This document shows, piece by piece, positions 31,433 to 33,463 of a stretch of 33,463 nucleotides of DNA. Origin of the DNA: Flavobacteriales bacterium UBA7878 (lineage in GTDB: Bacteria > Bacteroidota > Bacteroidia > Flavobacteriales > Schleiferiaceae). The stretch is from positions 1 to 33,463 of the forward strand of contig DLRW01000011.1 in the NCBI GenBank assembly GCA_002501205.1. The letters are read 5' to 3'. Position 1 is the first letter of the stretch, and every line of letters starts with the position of its first letter. Below the pieces are notes generated by a model. It was not told the DNA's origin. It saw nothing but the letters and a program-made list of their open reading frames with translations, and ran no database searches. The position numbers were made by a program, and so were the translations under genes.

Positions 31433-33463
31433 ATGAAATCAATCTTTAGTCTCATCCTAAGCCTCAGCTTCAGCACGCTCTTGCTGGGGCATGATGCTCG
31501 CGAAGACATCAGCCAAAATATCAAAGGGCGAGTACTCGATCAGCAAAGTCAAATGCCACTCCCTGGGGTAAATGTCCTGGTCAAGATTAAAGGTCAAACC
31601 TATGGGGCCAGCACCGATTTTGATGGCTATTATAAGGTGGAATCGGTACCCACCGGCCGGATCAATATCCAGTTCAGTTTCATTGGCTACCAGAATATTA
31701 CCATGAACAACATTGAGCTTTTAGGCTCTAAGGAGTTGATCTTGAATGTGAGTATGCGTGAAAGCACGGAGACCCTGGATGAAATAGTAGTATCGGCTAA
31801 AACCGAAAAAACGCGCACTCAAAATGAAAGGGTAAATGTGTCCGGGCGAACCTTTAGCATTGAGGAAAGTCAGCGCTTTGCCGGTGCCAATAATGATGTA
31901 TCGCGTATGGCTGCCAACTTTGCCGGGGTGCAAAGGGCCAATGATGCTACCAATGATATTGTAATTCGTGGTAACTCACCTTTCGGTTTAATATGGCGCC
32001 TCGAAGGCATGGACATTCCCAATCCCAATCACTTCGGTGGAATCGGCGCTACCGGCGGCCCAGTAAGCATGCTTAATAATAATGTTTTAGCTAACAGTGA
32101 TTTTATCACCTCTGCCTTTCCCTCTGACTATGGCGATGGTATCTCAGGTGTATTTGATCTCCGCATGCGCAATGGTAACTACGAAAAGCATGAGTTCCTG
32201 GGTCAGATCGGGTTTAATGGTTTGGAGTTTGGTGCTGAAGGTCCCATAAATAAAGAGGCTAAATCCTCTTACCTCATCAATTACCGCTATTCAACCTTGG
32301 GCATTCTCTCTGCCATGGGTGTCGATTTCGGAACCGGAACGGCCATCCCGGAATATCAAGACCTCAACCTTAAACTGAATTTCCCCAGTCGTAAGCTAGG
32401 CACCATTCAGGTATTTGCCCTGGGTGGAGTTTCAGCTATCGATTTCTTAGACAGTGAAAATGACGAAGATGAGGACGGTGGTTTTTACAGCGATGATGAG
32501 GATCTCCGCAATCGTGTAAACAGTGGTGTTATTGGTGCTTCCCATCAGTACTTCTACAGTCCTAAAACTTATAGCAAAGTGAGCCTTGCCTACAGTGGCA
32601 TTCAGAATAAAACTAGCATTGATACCTTCAATGTAGATGGCACCCTAAGCTCTGCGCAGTACCGCCAAAACTTTGTTCGTAGTAATTTTCAGGTAAACGC
32701 CTTAGTTAACCACAAGTTTAATGTGAAGCATGTTGTGCGTGTAGGCGCCTATATCACTCGTAGTCAATATAACTTAAACGATTCCGCCTATCGCTATGAC
32801 TGGAATCGCTTTGTAAATCTCCGCGATCTGCAAGGCTCTACCATGATGTACCAGCCCTATGCCAATTGGCAATATCGCTTTAATGATGAGTGGGAGATGA
32901 ACACCGGAATTCACACGGTTATTACCGATAAAAACCATAGCATAGAACCACGCTGGGGCATGTCGTATCGGCCCACCGCTAAAAGCAGCTTTAATATTGG
33001 CTACGGATTACACAGTCAACAAGCCAACGAATTGCTCCTGTATCGAGAAGAAGTACTACAAGATGGTAGTAGTGTGCGACCCAATGAAAACCTCGACCTG
33101 GTAAAAAGCCATCACTTTGTATTAGGCTATCAACAAAACCTCGGTGGCAACTGGAACTTCAAAGCCGAAACCTATTATCAGCATATTTATGATGCGATAG
33201 TAAGCGTATTGCCCAACTCCTATTCCAGCGTGAATAGTGGCTCCTTCGATTTCCGCATTCCGGATACTGCACAAAACGCTGGCTTGGCCTACAATTATGG
33301 ACTTGACCTTACCCTCGAAAAATTTATGGATCGCGGTTTTTACATGCTGAACACCATTTCCATCTTCGAATCTAAATACCGAGGCAATGATCAGGTTTGG
33401 CGCAACACCGCCTTTAATGGAAACTTTGTTTGGAACCTGGTGGGGGGTAAAGAATTCGTTCTA
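31433..33463 (+). CDS. TonB-dependent receptor, SusC-like, cut by window end
   Basis: The frame opens with ATG at 31433 and stays open for 677 codons to the window edge. A signal peptide (MKSIFSLILSLSFSTLLLG) is followed by a carboxypeptidase-regulatory-like domain at about 27-105 (IKGRVLDQQSQMPLPGVNVLV, TDFDGYYKVESVPTG, IQFSFIGYQN). A TonB-box-like LDEIVVSA comes near residue 115, then a plug domain at about 130-235 (VIRGNSPFGLIWRLEGMDIPNPNHF, SAFPSDYGDGISGVFDLRMRNG) and the start of a beta-barrel. Residues 340-357 form a very acidic loop. It takes up a large or scarce nutrient across the outer membrane using TonB energy. No SusD-like partner is in view; the next gene lies outside the window. 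Confidence 0.92.
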   Translation, partial: MKSIFSLILSLSFSTLLLGHDAREDISQNIKGRVLDQQSQMPLPGVNVLVKIKGQTYGASTDFDGYYKVESVPTGRINIQFSFIGYQNITMNNIELLGSKELILNVSMRESTETLDEIVVSAKTEKTRTQNERVNVSGRTFSIEESQRFAGANNDVSRMAANFAGVQRANDATNDIVIRGNSPFGLIWRLEGMDIPNPNHFGGIGATGGPVSMLNNNVLANSDFITSAFPSDYGDGISGVFDLRMRNGNYEKHEFLGQIGFNGLEFGAEGPINKEAKSSYLINYRYSTLGILSAMGVDFGTGTAIPEYQDLNLKLNFPSRKLGTIQVFALGGVSAIDFLDSENDEDEDGGFYSDDEDLRNRVNSGVIGASHQYFYSPKTYSKVSLAYSGIQNKTSIDTFNVDGTLSSAQYRQNFVRSNFQVNALVNHKFNVKHVVRVGAYITRSQYNLNDSAYRYDWNRFVNLRDLQGSTMMYQPYANWQYRFNDEWEMNTGIHTVITDKNHSIEPRWGMSYRPTAKSSFNIGYGLHSQQANELLLYREEVLQDGSSVRPNENLDLVKSHHFVLGYQQNLGGNWNFKAETYYQHIYDAIVSVLPNSYSSVNSGSFDFRIPDTAQNAGLAYNYGLDLTLEKFMDRGFYMLNTISIFESKYRGNDQVWRNTAFNGNFVWNLVGGKEFVL

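Overview
The window looks like ordinary chromosome of a free-living, probably marine, member of the Bacteroidota, most likely Flavobacteriales. Four things support this. Several genes carry the Bacteroidota -7 promoter element TAnnTTTG. There is a SusC-like TonB-dependent receptor with an N-terminal carboxypeptidase-regulatory-like domain. There are UpxY-type NusG, TPR-LytTR and multi-PAS histidine kinase proteins of the kinds common in that phylum. Many exported proteins have short signal peptides or lipoboxes. I see no tRNA, rRNA, CRISPR array, prophage or insertion sequence. No gene-free stretch exceeds 300 bases; the longest is 18203-18464.

Layout. 1-6053: the end of a pirin, an outer-membrane barrel protein, a convergent LysE-type exporter, then a rightward series of NusG/UpxY paralog, exported thioredoxin, pheT and a histone-deacetylase-fold hydrolase. 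6050-14682: a leftward block in two transcription groups. One is lysA, a GNAT acetyltransferase and a BaiN/YhiN flavoprotein. The other is aspartokinase, a PlsC-GNAT aminolipid acyltransferase (OlsF-like) and a soluble multi-PAS histidine kinase. Two enzymes of the aspartate/diaminopimelate pathway therefore flank this block. 14707-16269: a membrane PH-like protein and class I fructose-1,6-bisphosphatase, closed by a clear hairpin terminator. 16457-22299: a leftward TPR-LytTR one-component regulator, then rightward mfd and a DUF1905/YdeI protein.

22340-25112: leftward accessory genes (a NADAR glycosidase-family protein, a TPR/MORN lipoprotein, a small exported protein, a DUF1428 protein). 25275-27668: a rightward unit of a 54-residue membrane peptide, a DUF4386 membrane protein and an alpha/beta hydrolase, converging on a Crp/Fnr regulator gene. 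A perfect FNR-type palindrome lies upstream of this unit at about the class II activator position. 27766-29828: a HEAT-repeat protein, a TraB/GumN-like lipoprotein and another lipoprotein. 29997-31262: a cystathionine gamma-synthase-family PLP enzyme. 31433 to the end: a TonB-dependent receptor cut by the window edge.

Most of the window is housekeeping or general accessory sequence. The strongest leads are the candidate Crp/Fnr regulon at 25196-27668, a small family of near-identical intergenic palindromes (27725, 29890, 29928), the UpxY-thioredoxin pair, and the aspartokinase-OlsF-PAS kinase operon.
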